From positions 682,001 through 746,000 of the forward strand of contig NZ_JAFBCF010000001.1 of the NCBI RefSeq assembly GCF_016907535.1: a stretch of 64,000 bases of DNA. Direction: 5' to 3'. Both the position numbers and the translations under genes were made by a program. Source of the DNA: Microlunatus panaciterrae (lineage in GTDB: Bacteria; Actinomycetota; Actinomycetes; Propionibacteriales; Propionibacteriaceae). Below are positions 45,231-53,940 of the stretch, piece after piece (within the stretch, counting starts at the first letter, position 1; each line of letters starts with the position of its first letter). The notes under the pieces are model-generated. The model did no database searches. It had not been told where the DNA came from and saw only the letters and a list, made by a program, of their open reading frames with translations.

Positions 45231-46070
45231 ATGCAGGCGTCAGAGTCCCAGCGTGCCGTTGCTGCAGCCACGTCGATCGCCTTATCACTGGGCCTGAGCG
45301 CCGACGACGCGATCGTTCTTCATGACTCGAACAAGCTCACCCTGCGTCTGCTGCCATGTGACGCTGTGGCCCGGGTGGCACCTGCCGCGCATCAGGTCGC
45401 ACAATTCGAAGTTGATCTTGCTCAACGGCTCGCGCATCTTGGATGCCCGGTGGCAGCTCTGGAACCTCGAGTGGAGCCAGGCGTGTACGAGCGTGACGGC
45501 TTCGTGGTCACGTTCTGGACCTACTACGAACCTGCGACATCTCGAGAGATCTCAGCAGCCTGCTACGCCGCTGCCCTCAATCGGCTGCATGCCGGCATGC
45601 GCCAACTCGATGTCTCTGCACCGCATTTCACGGAACGGATCGACTCGGCTCAACGGCTCGTGGCGAGCCCTGCGAGCACTCCGGCGCTCGTCGACGCGGA
45701 CCGAAAGCTCCTGGGCGACACCCTACGCGAGCTGAGACGAGAGATCGGTGAACGCGGCGGCGAGCAGTTGCTGCACGGCGAGCCGCACCCGGGCAACGTG
45801 CTCAGCACCGAGAACGGGGTGTTGTTCATAGACCTCGAGACGTGTTGTCGTGGACCGATCGAATTCGACCTGGCCCATGCGCCGGAAGAAGTCGGCGCGC
45901 ACTATCCGGGAGTCAACAAAGACGTGCTGCGGAAGTGCCGCATCCTCGTGTTGGCGATGATCACCGCCTGGCGTTGGGATGAAGGCGACCAACTCCCCGA
46001 TGGGCGCCTGCTGGGCACAGAGTGGCTCAGCCAGCTCAGGGCAGCGCTCGACTCGCAAGAGTCTGGATAG
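45231..46070 (+). CDS. APH-fold phosphotransferase
   Basis: 279 residues. The catalytic loop LLHGEPHPGNVL (Glu in place of the usual Asp: HGE instead of HGD) and the metal motif IDLETC show an aminoglycoside-phosphotransferase/choline-kinase fold. The HGE variant makes drug phosphorylation uncertain. AGGGAGAGGG is directly before the ATG. Confidence 0.85.
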   Translation: MQASESQRAVAAATSIALSLGLSADDAIVLHDSNKLTLRLLPCDAVARVAPAAHQVAQFEVDLAQRLAHLGCPVAALEPRVEPGVYERDGFVVTFWTYYEPATSREISAACYAAALNRLHAGMRQLDVSAPHFTERIDSAQRLVASPASTPALVDADRKLLGDTLRELRREIGERGGEQLLHGEPHPGNVLSTENGVLFIDLETCCRGPIEFDLAHAPEEVGAHYPGVNKDVLRKCRILVLAMITAWRWDEGDQLPDGRLLGTEWLSQLRAALDSQESG

Positions 46071-46157
46071 TCAACATTGGTCGCGGGCCTCATTGGGCTA
46101 GCGCGAGGCTGGGTGGCGCGGTAACGTGAATGTCGCTGACCAACAGCCGGTCGGGAC

Positions 46158-46475
46158 GTGAACCGCCGTTTTCATGCCGCGGTTTCCCTGAAAACTTCGT
46201 CGCCCGATACCCCAAGGTCCATTCGTCGGGCAGGTCCACCATTGACAACGACCCATACAACCAACCTCTCTGCCAGCGGAGGTGCACGTATCAAGGGTGA
46301 GTTAATCGACTTGCTCATCGAGTCAGTAGTGCTCCCCCTGGATCCCCCCGCCCGGGCAGCAGCCTTCTGCGAAATCCTGGGTGAACTGTCTGCCGCCACC
46401 CAATGGCTTGATGGTCAGCAGCCAACCCTCGATGATCGTGAGGCGGGGAGTCTTCGAGCCCTCGGCAGCCAGTAG
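46158..46475 (+). CDS. Small hypothetical protein, doubtful
   Basis: Open for 105 codons from a GTG. The second half (IKGELIDLLIESVVLPLDPPARAAAFCEILGEL) looks protein-like and helical; the first half does not. There is no good ribosome site. The rest of 46,071-46,564 shows no feature I recognise. Confidence 0.28.
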   Translation: MNRRFHAAVSLKTSSPDTPRSIRRAGPPLTTTHTTNLSASGGARIKGELIDLLIESVVLPLDPPARAAAFCEILGELSAATQWLDGQQPTLDDREAGSLRALGSQ

Positions 46476-46564
46476 CCGCCCAAGAACCGGGCCAGGCGAA
46501 GGAGTCCCCGGAACACCCGCGAGCGATATGGTCGGATCACGACCACTTGCCGAAGAGGTGTGGC

Positions 46565-47371
46565 ATGACTACAGATGATGATCGGGTGACCACGTTCCGC
46601 CACCTGCATTCCTCCGGCTGCTTCGTGATGCCCAACCCGTGGGATGCCGGCAGCGCGAAGGCTCTGGAACGGATGGGCTTCAAGGCATTGGCCACCACGA
46701 GCGCCGGCCTGGCCTGGACCCTGGGTCGCACGGACGACCAGGTCACTCTCGATCAGACGTTGGCACATCTCCGCGTCGTCGTGGATGCCGTCGCGGCCCC
46801 GGTGAATGCGGACTTCAGAGGCGGATTCGCGGTCGAGCCGGAGGGCGTCAAGGCGCACGTGACGTCTGCCGTGGCCACGGGGATCGCGGGTTTGTCGATT
46901 GAGGACTCGAGTGGCGACGAGGCGGATCCCCTCTTCGACATCGAACTCGCCGTCGAACGCATTCGGGCCGCACGAGAGGCGATAGACGAGAGCGGCACCG
47001 GTGTCGTTCTCACCGGTCGCTCTGAGGGTTTCGTGTGCGGCCGCCCCGACATTGACGAGACGATCCGTAGGCTGCGCGCGTACGCGGAGGCGGGTGCCGA
47101 CTGCCTGTACGCTCCGCGAATCGACAACCTCGATCACGTCGTCGCGATCGTGGGCGCGGTGTCACCGAAGCCTGTGAACCTGTTGATCAACGCGCCGTTC
47201 ACGACAGTTGCGGAAGCGGCAAGCGTGGGCGTGCGGCGGATCAGCGTGGGTGGCACGCTTGCCCGCAGCGCCTGGCGAGGGTGGCTGGAAGCGGCTCGAG
47301 AGATCGCGGAGGCAGGAACGTTCGGGCAGTTCGAGCAGCTGCCCAACGTCGACGGCCTGCTCAGCGGTTGA
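46565..47371 (+). CDS. Isocitrate lyase/phosphoenolpyruvate mutase-family protein
   Basis: 268 residues of the ICL/PEPM TIM-barrel. It begins FRHLHSSGCFVMPNPWDAGSA, has the metal and substrate region DFRGGF, IEDSSGD and GRSEGFVCG, and lacks the ICL signature KKCGH. The family cleaves or forms C-C or P-C bonds in small acids; the substrate is unknown. The ATG at 46,565 follows GAGGTGTGGC. Confidence 0.88.
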   Translation: MTTDDDRVTTFRHLHSSGCFVMPNPWDAGSAKALERMGFKALATTSAGLAWTLGRTDDQVTLDQTLAHLRVVVDAVAAPVNADFRGGFAVEPEGVKAHVTSAVATGIAGLSIEDSSGDEADPLFDIELAVERIRAAREAIDESGTGVVLTGRSEGFVCGRPDIDETIRRLRAYAEAGADCLYAPRIDNLDHVVAIVGAVSPKPVNLLINAPFTTVAEAASVGVRRISVGGTLARSAWRGWLEAAREIAEAGTFGQFEQLPNVDGLLSG

Positions 47372-47408
47372 GCCGTCGGTCGCCACAACGATTTCAGGTG
47401 GCCCACCT

Positions 47409-48377
47409 TCACCACCAGAACGGTGCTTGCGGTGAATAGGGCTCTTCCATTGCCACAACTTCGTCCTCGGTCAACTGGAGTTCGAGGGCTGCGGCGGCGT
47501 CGGCGAGGTGGTGAGGCTTTGTGGCACCGATGAGGGGAGCCGACACGACAGGCTTGGACAGGACCCAGGCCAGCGCCACCTGGGCCATCGGAACGCCGCG
47601 CTGTTCGGCGACGCGCTGAACGGCCTCGACGACGGGCTCGTCCACCGCAAGGTCGAAGCTTCTTGCGACGACATCGGTGCTGGATCGACTGGTCTGGGTG
47701 CCCCAGGGCCGGGTGAGGCGTCCCTTGGCCAGCGGCGAGTACGGCGTGCACCCGACGCCCAGGTCCGCACAGAGCGGCAGCATGTCCCGCTCCTCCTCGC
47801 GTTTGAGGAGGTTGTACTGATCCTGCATAGCTATGAACCGGGTCCACCCGTGCTGGTCGGCGGCGCGTTGCAGCTTGGCGAACTGCCAGGCGTACATCGA
47901 TGACGCCCCGATGTAGCGCACCTTGCCGGCCTTGATGACGTCGTGCAGGGCCTCCATTGTCTCTTCGACAGGAACTTCGTCGTCGAACCGGTGGATGTAG
48001 TAGACGTCGATGTAGTCGGTATCCAGTCGGGTCAGCGACGCGTCCAACTGCTCCAGGATCGCCTTGCGGGACAAGCCAGAACCGCCGGGACCGTCGTGCA
48101 TCCTGCCGGACACCTTGGTGGACAGCACGATGTCTTCTCTGCGGGAGTAACGCTTGACGGCGCGCCCGACAAACTCCTCGGACGTCCCGGAGCTGTACAC
48201 GTTTGCGGTGTCCCAGAAGGTGATCCCTAACTCCACCGCCTGACGGAAGAACTGCTGCGAGGCGTCCTCGTCCAGGGACCAGGCATGCAGGCTGCGGGAG
48301 TTGTCACCGAAACTCATACAGCCCAGCGCGATTCGGCTGACCTTGAGACCAGACTTCCCAAGACGCACGTAGTCCAT
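47409..48377 (-). CDS. Aldo/keto reductase
   Basis: 322 residues. It has the AKR barrel with Asp (FWDTANVY), Tyr, Lys (LSTKVSG) and His (VYYIHRFD) forming the catalytic tetrad, and late NADPH-binding SAPLIGATKPHHL. The ATG at 48,377 has GGAGG seven bases upstream; in-frame starts at 48,383 and 48,392 are weaker. Confidence 0.92.
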   Translation of the reverse strand: MDYVRLGKSGLKVSRIALGCMSFGDNSRSLHAWSLDEDASQQFFRQAVELGITFWDTANVYSSGTSEEFVGRAVKRYSRREDIVLSTKVSGRMHDGPGGSGLSRKAILEQLDASLTRLDTDYIDVYYIHRFDDEVPVEETMEALHDVIKAGKVRYIGASSMYAWQFAKLQRAADQHGWTRFIAMQDQYNLLKREEERDMLPLCADLGVGCTPYSPLAKGRLTRPWGTQTSRSSTDVVARSFDLAVDEPVVEAVQRVAEQRGVPMAQVALAWVLSKPVVSAPLIGATKPHHLADAAAALELQLTEDEVVAMEEPYSPQAPFWW

Positions 48378-48638
48378 GTCCATCCCTCCCACCCGGTATC
48401 AGCGCTTCAGGGCCTCTCAACCTAGCCGACGCTATGCCAGGACCGGCCTCAATGGAGTCTCGGCTCTGACTCCTTCGGAGGAGATCGACTGTGACCAGCT
48501 GATCCGACGGGACCTCCCGCTCTGTCTGCCGCCGTGGCAGCCGGGTGCGGGCTGTGGTTCTCGAGCGCGGCATGAATGTGCGGATCGGGGCCTATCCGGG
48601 CGTGGCGTGTGCGACGCGGCGCAGCCTAGCCTGTCTGC

Positions 48639-49364
48639 ATGCGACGCTTCGACGATGAGGACCTCACCGGCGCAGAGTTCCGGGAATGCGACCTGAGTAG
48701 AGCGCGGATGGTCGGTGTGGTCATGCAGGACGCCAAGATCGACGGTCTGGTCAGCAATCTCGAGGTCAACGGGGTCGAGGTGATGTCGTACGTCGAGGCG
48801 GAACTCGACCGCCGTCACCCGCTAAGGCTGTTGCTCCGCTCCGATCAGCCGGACGACCTGCGAGAGGCCTGGCGGCAACTGCGGGACGACTGGGCGACGA
48901 CGACCGAGCGAGTTCGGTCCATGCCCGAGAACAGCGAACATCACGGCGTCGACGGTGAGTGGTCGATGGTCGAAACCCTGCGGCACCTTGTCTTCGTGCA
49001 CGACTCATGGTTCCGACGCTGCGTGCTCGGGCTCACCGAGCCGTTCACGGCCCTGGGTCTAGGTCCACCGTTGGTCATGGACCAGGAGGAGAACGGGCTC
49101 GATCCGTCCGCCCAACCGAGCCTCGACGAGGTGCTCGCCGTACGAGTCCGGCAGGCTTCGGAGATCGAGACATGGCTGGCCGATGTCACACCTGATCAGC
49201 TCGCGCGCACCGCGCCGGTGCCCGACGACGACAGATGGCCCCCGTACGCCAAGGGGCGGACCGTGCGGCAATGCCTCGGCACCGTGCTCAACGAGGAATG
49301 GGCTCACCACGGGTTCTGCATGCGTGACCTGGACAAACTGTCACGTTCACGACTGGGGGCATAG
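48639..49364 (+). CDS. Pentapeptide-like/DinB-family protein
   Basis: 241 residues. A short N-terminal pentapeptide-like stretch (LTGAEFRECDLSRARMVGV) is followed by a DinB four-helix bundle with His residues HLVFVHDSW and EEWAHHGF placed to bind a metal. DinB-like proteins include thiol-dependent transferases. The fused arrangement is well known in actinobacteria. Confidence 0.85.
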   Translation: MRRFDDEDLTGAEFRECDLSRARMVGVVMQDAKIDGLVSNLEVNGVEVMSYVEAELDRRHPLRLLLRSDQPDDLREAWRQLRDDWATTTERVRSMPENSEHHGVDGEWSMVETLRHLVFVHDSWFRRCVLGLTEPFTALGLGPPLVMDQEENGLDPSAQPSLDEVLAVRVRQASEIETWLADVTPDQLARTAPVPDDDRWPPYAKGRTVRQCLGTVLNEEWAHHGFCMRDLDKLSRSRLGA

Positions 49365-49453
49365 GAGCCTGCGGTGCATTGTCGAACCGCGCGGTTACCG
49401 TTCGTGGACCAGGTGAACCGCCGGAACGCGGCGGTCCGGGAAGGAGTCGTGAA

Positions 49454-49834
49454 ATGCCGCAGTACGTGCTGGTCCTGGACGTCCACGCAATGGACCACAT
49501 CCCCGACGAGGATATGCCGGATGTTGACAAGGCCGCCCACGCGGTCAGCCAGGAGGCCATCGACGCCGGCGTGTGGGTGTGCGGCAGTGGATTGGAAGGC
49601 CAGAGGGCAAGCATCGTGGCCGCCGACGGGACGGTGACCGACGGCCCTCCGGTGACCGTGGGCGGACTCACCGTGATCGAGGTGCCCTCACGCGAGGAAG
49701 CGCACAAATGGGCTGCCAAGTGGGCTGCCGCGTGCCGCTGCGACCAGGAAGTCTGGGAACTCGGATTCGACCCCAAGATCGAAGCGATGCTCCGTCAGGC
49801 AGGCAACCGAAAGTCGCGTCCCGACGACGCCTGA
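49454..49834 (+). CDS. YCII-domain protein
   Basis: 126 residues starting MPQYVLVLDVHAMDHI; YCII (DGPF-type) ferredoxin-like fold with VTDGPPVTVGGLTVIEV and HKWAAKWAAACRCDQ. AAGGAG stands seven bases before the ATG at 49,454, which is preferred over the extension to 49,379. Last recognisable chromosomal gene before the integrated element. Confidence 0.87.
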   Translation: MPQYVLVLDVHAMDHIPDEDMPDVDKAAHAVSQEAIDAGVWVCGSGLEGQRASIVAADGTVTDGPPVTVGGLTVIEVPSREEAHKWAAKWAAACRCDQEVWELGFDPKIEAMLRQAGNRKSRPDDA

Positions 49835-50007
49835 ACACACCCCAGAGCAGAGTGTCCCAGCGGGCGGATCGAGTCGCGGACCGCCTGGACGAGGCGGCCG
49901 CTCTGGCTCGCGCGTACTGACTACTTGCGTGTTCAGGGCGGGTCCGCGGACGTCCTGCCGTTCGACCTCGGAGACACAAGTGGCCTCTGATCTGGGGTTC
50001 TGCGAAG

Positions 50008-50050
50008 TAGGGCGGGCGGGGCTCGAACCCGCGACCCAGGGATTATGAGG
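50008..50050 (-). other. attL: 3' fragment of a tRNA gene with CAU anticodon
   Basis: Read on the minus strand: anticodon loop CTCATAA, a 3' stem TCCCT, variable loop GGGTC, T-arm GCGGG-TTCGAGC-CCCGC, acceptor 3' strand CCGCCCT and discriminator A. The bases before the loop (CCGAC) do not pair with the stem, so homology begins at the anticodon loop, as in AICE attachment sites. The gene is Met or Ile2 type. No other feature is seen in 49,835-50,333. Confidence 0.8.
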
Positions 50051-50333
50051 TCGGTCGATGTTCGGTCGGAGTCGCGACATCCGAGCTCAAGAGCCTGATG
50101 TGACTATCGCCGGGTCGGAATGCTTACAGGTGGATCGCACCGGCATGTGCCACACCTGTGCCACGACGCCGCCAGGTCCTCGTAGCTGACCTCTTCCATG
50201 CCATCGACAGTCAGCGTCCGTGCGCTGTCTTTGACGAGCCAGCCAACGGTGCGTCGGTGTTCATGCGGAATCGGTGATGTCCGCATCGAACGGTAAGCAG
50301 AATGGTAAGCATCAGCGTCTCTCGTCGAACGCG

Positions 50334-51226
50334 TCAGGAGGTTAGCTTCGGAAGGCTCTCGATCATGCGGACGGTCTCGACGCTGACGGTGGTGACGCGC
50401 TTGATTAGGTCGACGATGTAGCGGGGGTCGTTGTGCTCGTCGCACCAGTCGTCGGGGTCATTGACGATCCCCGAGGCATTATCCGTCTTGACCTGGTAGC
50501 GGTCGATCAGCCACTCCAGAGCTGTACGCGACCCCAGCAAGTAGCGGTGGGCCTCGTCCGGGATGCCGGTCAGCGTCACACGGGAGTTGTAGACGATGGC
50601 GGAGCGGTCGGTCTTGGAGCGCCAGCGCATCTTGGTGACCCGCCACGGTTCGCGGTCGTTGCTGTCGAGGGTGCCGGTAATGTGCTCGGTTAGCGGGTAC
50701 GCCTCGACGGTCTCGTAGCCGAGGTGGAGGTCGGCCAGCCGTCGCCCGGCGTTGTTGAAGGCCTGGAAGTCATCGACCGAGTCGACCTTGGGGATACGTG
50801 GAAGCATTTTCTTGAGATCGGCGGCGAAGGTCTCTCGGTACTGCGGTGAGTGAAGCAATCCGTAGACGTAGCAATAGATGTCGTCCTTGGTGACCTCTTG
50901 GCCGAATGTCTTCTGGTAGTCGGCGAGGATCGAGTCGCTGACGTTGTCAATACGGCCGTAGCCGTCAATGGAATCTTCCGAATCGGAAAGCAGGTGCTCG
51001 TGCTGACCGACCGCTTTATAGGTCCAGCGTGGGAAAAACTGCCCCGCTTTACCATATTGCCGTTGCGATCTGGCCAGTCGATCCATCGACAGGCTTGGTC
51101 GTATTTCTTCGCTAGCAGCGGATCCAGCTCGAAGTAGCGGACCAGCAGCTGCTCGAACTTTGTACCCCGCTCCGAGTTGCTGGGGGCTTGCCGGAAGGCC
51201 TCAATGACCTCGTGCACGGTTGCCAT
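50334..51226 (-). pseudogene. Collapsed type ISP restriction-modification gene
   Basis: The first part (51,226 downwards) encodes MATVHEVIEAFRQAPSNSER and FEQLLVRYFELDPLLAKKYD, the N-terminus of type ISP (LlaBIII-like) enzymes. In a different frame from about 51,086 follows a C-terminal specificity part (GQFFPRWTY, YGRIDNVSDSILADY, YCYVYGLLHSPQYRETF, LKKMLPRIP). The large nuclease-helicase-methylase middle is absent. This is a deleted and frameshifted remnant. Confidence 0.85.
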
Positions 51227-51993
51227 GCCGCCGATTATTTCCGTTAGAGCGGCGACGGTGTTGGCCTGGCTCTGTTGTCGGTCCAGGCAAGGCGGTTCAC
51301 CCCAACCCGCAAGTTAAGCCTCCCTGTTGGGGGCTAGTAGGAGACCTGTGCGCGTTGGAGGTAGGTCGGGAATGGCTCTGCAACCCAGCACCTTCATATC
51401 ACTCGGCATTTCAGGGAGTGCTGCCCGCAGCTTCGCTGCTGCGTCCACGGTGCAAGACGGCGCGTTTGCTGTTGCCCATTGCCACGCTCGACGGGCACGC
51501 CAGCGGGCGGGTCGGCTAAGCGCCGGTTCGCCGCCACCCGCCTGAACTCCGGCTGGCCAACCTCCAATCCGCTGATTCGTCCGAGGCGCCGCAAGTGGTC
51601 CTGCACTGAGCCGGCTGAGCCTCGGTGTCTGCCGCTGTTGCCGGTCTCCAGCGACGGATGGTAACCGGAAGGTATCCGCTGGCAGCGATGGTGAGGCTCC
51701 CTCGGTACGGGCGTGACCCCTTCCGTGTCCGCGCAGCCCGAGTCGCCGCTAGCCGGCTCAGACTGGCTCAATGCGGTCCGTGCGGGTCCTTCCGCTGACC
51801 TCAGGATCGGTGGCGATTGGCTGTCAGTTCGGCGTCACCATCCCTCTCGCACCCTTGCAAGGCTCTTGGAACCAGCCACCCCTGTGCCTAGCCTGGCGAT
51901 CACCCGTCGACCCTTAGGGCAGTCTGTGACCAGCAGCTCTCTCCTCAGCCGGCCGCGGCGACCTAGGTCAGCACCAAGCACTACAGTGAGGGC
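51227..51993. ncRNA. Structured non-coding region upstream of retron genes (candidate msr-msd)
   Basis: No convincing gene. Several strong stem-loops are visible: GCAGC-TTC-GCTGC near 51,427; GGCGGGT with ACCCGCC around 51,505-51,545; CCGAGGC (51,581-51,587) with GCCTCGG (51,619-51,625); and CCAGC-GAC-GGAT with ATCC-GCTGG around 51,648-51,682. Retron RNAs lie upstream of their operon and are hairpin-rich, so this is the likely place. I cannot assign the branching G or the a1/a2 ends. Confidence 0.35.
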
Positions 51994-52737
51994 GTGGATG
52001 GGGATCGAGCACCAGACGAGGCAGTTGTGCACGTTGCACTCGACGAAACGTTCGACCCAGTAGTTGGAGTTTGTGCTGTCGTTGTTGAACAACACTACTT
52101 GGACCTCAACCGGGAGGTTCAGGAGTTATACCACGACCTTGCCGATTCCTACTATATGGACGATTTAGCAAGTTTCGAGAAGTTCGTCAGAGACGGTTTC
52201 CACAAGACGGCTGATCCATTCGAGGTCTCAACGCGCTTCATAAACTATCTCTCGCATGCTGTCGGATTCAACAGTTACATCATCTTTAGTAACAGGAAGC
52301 GCAGACCCGACCTCAGCGATCTTAAGCTTGTTCTCATGCTATATGCAGAAACGGTTCGGACAATTGTGGAGCGACACCGCAGTCGGGCCGAGATTGTCTT
52401 TCACTTCGAGCAACATCAGCAGTTGAATCTTTATCTTGAGCCACTCGTGGTATCGGTCTGTGGCAAGATTCGCGGCCGAAAGCCCAAAATTACGGTGGGC
52501 GTCGGCGCTAAGAAAGACCCGCCGTTGCTGGCAATTGCTGACTATGTTTTGCATACATTTGGGTCCTGGTGGGCGGAGAAGGGCGACAAGCCCTCTAGGC
52601 CAACAGATGCTGCGGACAATCGGTGGCGAGATATGCGGGCAATCAGACGATCATTCTCAATTGTGCGTTCGATGGAAGACGGGCTGGTTGCTAGGCGAGA
52701 CTTGCCGGACGCGTTGGATGGTACTCTTGTCTCGTAG
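51994..52737 (+). CDS. DUF3800-like protein, retron accessory candidate
   Basis: 247 residues. It begins with a strand-acidic motif VVHVALDETFDPVVGVCAVVV, like the DES(G) start of DUF3800 RNase H-like proteins, and has later LADSYYMDD, FHFEQHQQLNLYL and DPPLLAIADYVLHTFGSWW. The last contains the conserved Asp of the family's C-terminal helix. DUF3800 proteins are among the partners reported for some retron RTs; the effector activity is inferred. The start is a GTG after GAGGG. Base composition is lower in GC than the flanks. Confidence 0.65.
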   Translation: MDGDRAPDEAVVHVALDETFDPVVGVCAVVVEQHYLDLNREVQELYHDLADSYYMDDLASFEKFVRDGFHKTADPFEVSTRFINYLSHAVGFNSYIIFSNRKRRPDLSDLKLVLMLYAETVRTIVERHRSRAEIVFHFEQHQQLNLYLEPLVVSVCGKIRGRKPKITVGVGAKKDPPLLAIADYVLHTFGSWWAEKGDKPSRPTDAADNRWRDMRAIRRSFSIVRSMEDGLVARRDLPDALDGTLVS

Positions 52738-52830
52738 GTGGGGGCGACGCCCTCGGTGTGCGAGTCTGCACGCGTTGACGATTGATGGTAGGCGCTTCGG
52801 CCCGCCCTCACCTTCCCCAGGATCTCTGGA

Positions 52831-53808
52831 ATGAGATCTGCGGCACGTCTGGGATTCGTAGCAGGCGTACGAGCGTCCGCACTCCAGCAGATGGCCCTCA
52901 CATTCGATCGCGGCCTCGGATATTCAACGCTTGAGGTTCCGAAGAGGGGTGGCGGTAGTCGAACGGTACTACGGCCGGTTTCCGAGCTCGATCACAATTT
53001 GAAGTTGCTGCGACGTGGGATTGACACGTTGTCGAGTTACAGCCCCCCAGAGTGGGTCCACGGCTTCGTGCCTAAGCGAAGCATCGTGACGAATGCCCAA
53101 GCGCACCTCTCAAAGGAGATCGTCCTTCGCTTAGATTTGTCGGCATTCTTCGAATCGATCAAGAAGTCGGCGGTGCGCGAGGCGATGCTTCGATTTGGAT
53201 TCAGCGATGATGCGTCGACGTTGATCAGCGACTGCTGCTGTATACACGGCTCGTTACCAGCTGGCTTCAGTACGAGTCCGACTCTATCGAACATGGTATT
53301 TCTGCCAACCGACGATGCTCTACACGAGTGGGCGGGGTCTCGGACCCTGACGTACACGCGTTATGCGGACGATTTGACCTTTTCGGGAACCGACATAACA
53401 GACGACGATTGCGCTGAGATTGCGCGGATGCTTTCTAGCGCTGGGTACGCCGTTAATGCCCGTAAGACTAGATTTATGCGTCGTGGCGGACCACAATACG
53501 TGACAGGTTTGTATGTCGGGGAATCGGATCAACCTCATGTCCCCAGACGGATGAAGCGGTTGCTGAGACAGCAGGCCTATTACATTGCGCAGTATGGATA
53601 CTCAGAGGCTCAGACTCGAAGTAGCCGGCAATTTACGCCCTACCAGCTCCGAGGCTGGATCAACTACATGGGAACTCTTCACCCCGAACTTGCGGCGCGT
53701 CTTCGATGCGCGATCTTTGCGAGGCTTCCTCAGGCACCCGAGAGGCCTGATCCGTCGGACTACTGGGATGATCTTCTTGACGAGCTCCATATACCAGATG
53801 ACTTCTGA
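52831..53808 (+). CDS. Retron-type reverse transcriptase
   Basis: 325 residues. The retron-specific NAxxH motif (TNAQAH, residues 88-92), RT motif LDLSAFF (101-107) with the first catalytic Asp, SLPAGFSTSPTLSN (about 140-154), YADD (178-181) and the VTG triplet (224-226) are all present. There is no maturase or endonuclease domain, which argues against a group II intron. The ATG at 52,831 has AGGA upstream. It probably copies an msr-msd RNA as part of an anti-phage retron. Confidence 0.9.
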   Translation: MRSAARLGFVAGVRASALQQMALTFDRGLGYSTLEVPKRGGGSRTVLRPVSELDHNLKLLRRGIDTLSSYSPPEWVHGFVPKRSIVTNAQAHLSKEIVLRLDLSAFFESIKKSAVREAMLRFGFSDDASTLISDCCCIHGSLPAGFSTSPTLSNMVFLPTDDALHEWAGSRTLTYTRYADDLTFSGTDITDDDCAEIARMLSSAGYAVNARKTRFMRRGGPQYVTGLYVGESDQPHVPRRMKRLLRQQAYYIAQYGYSEAQTRSSRQFTPYQLRGWINYMGTLHPELAARLRCAIFARLPQAPERPDPSDYWDDLLDELHIPDDF

Positions 53809-53940
53809 TAGATCGCTCAAGCTGTACCAGGAGATATGCGCTCGGTGAGCACATCAACGTCCTGTTGCTTCAATGCGCCATCCGTTTGAGCCGAACTCGT
53901 CGCTTCGCCCGGCTCTAGCTCAGAACGCGGTCAGCTGATG

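Noticed and set aside
50008-50083. Intact tRNA-Met gene.
   Set aside because: Only the part from the anticodon loop to the 3' end exists; the D arm and 5' acceptor strand are absent.
50104-50445. A 113-codon minus-strand gene.
   Set aside because: Its first half overlaps the restriction remnant and is low-complexity. The second half looks somewhat protein-like but has no clear ribosome site or family.
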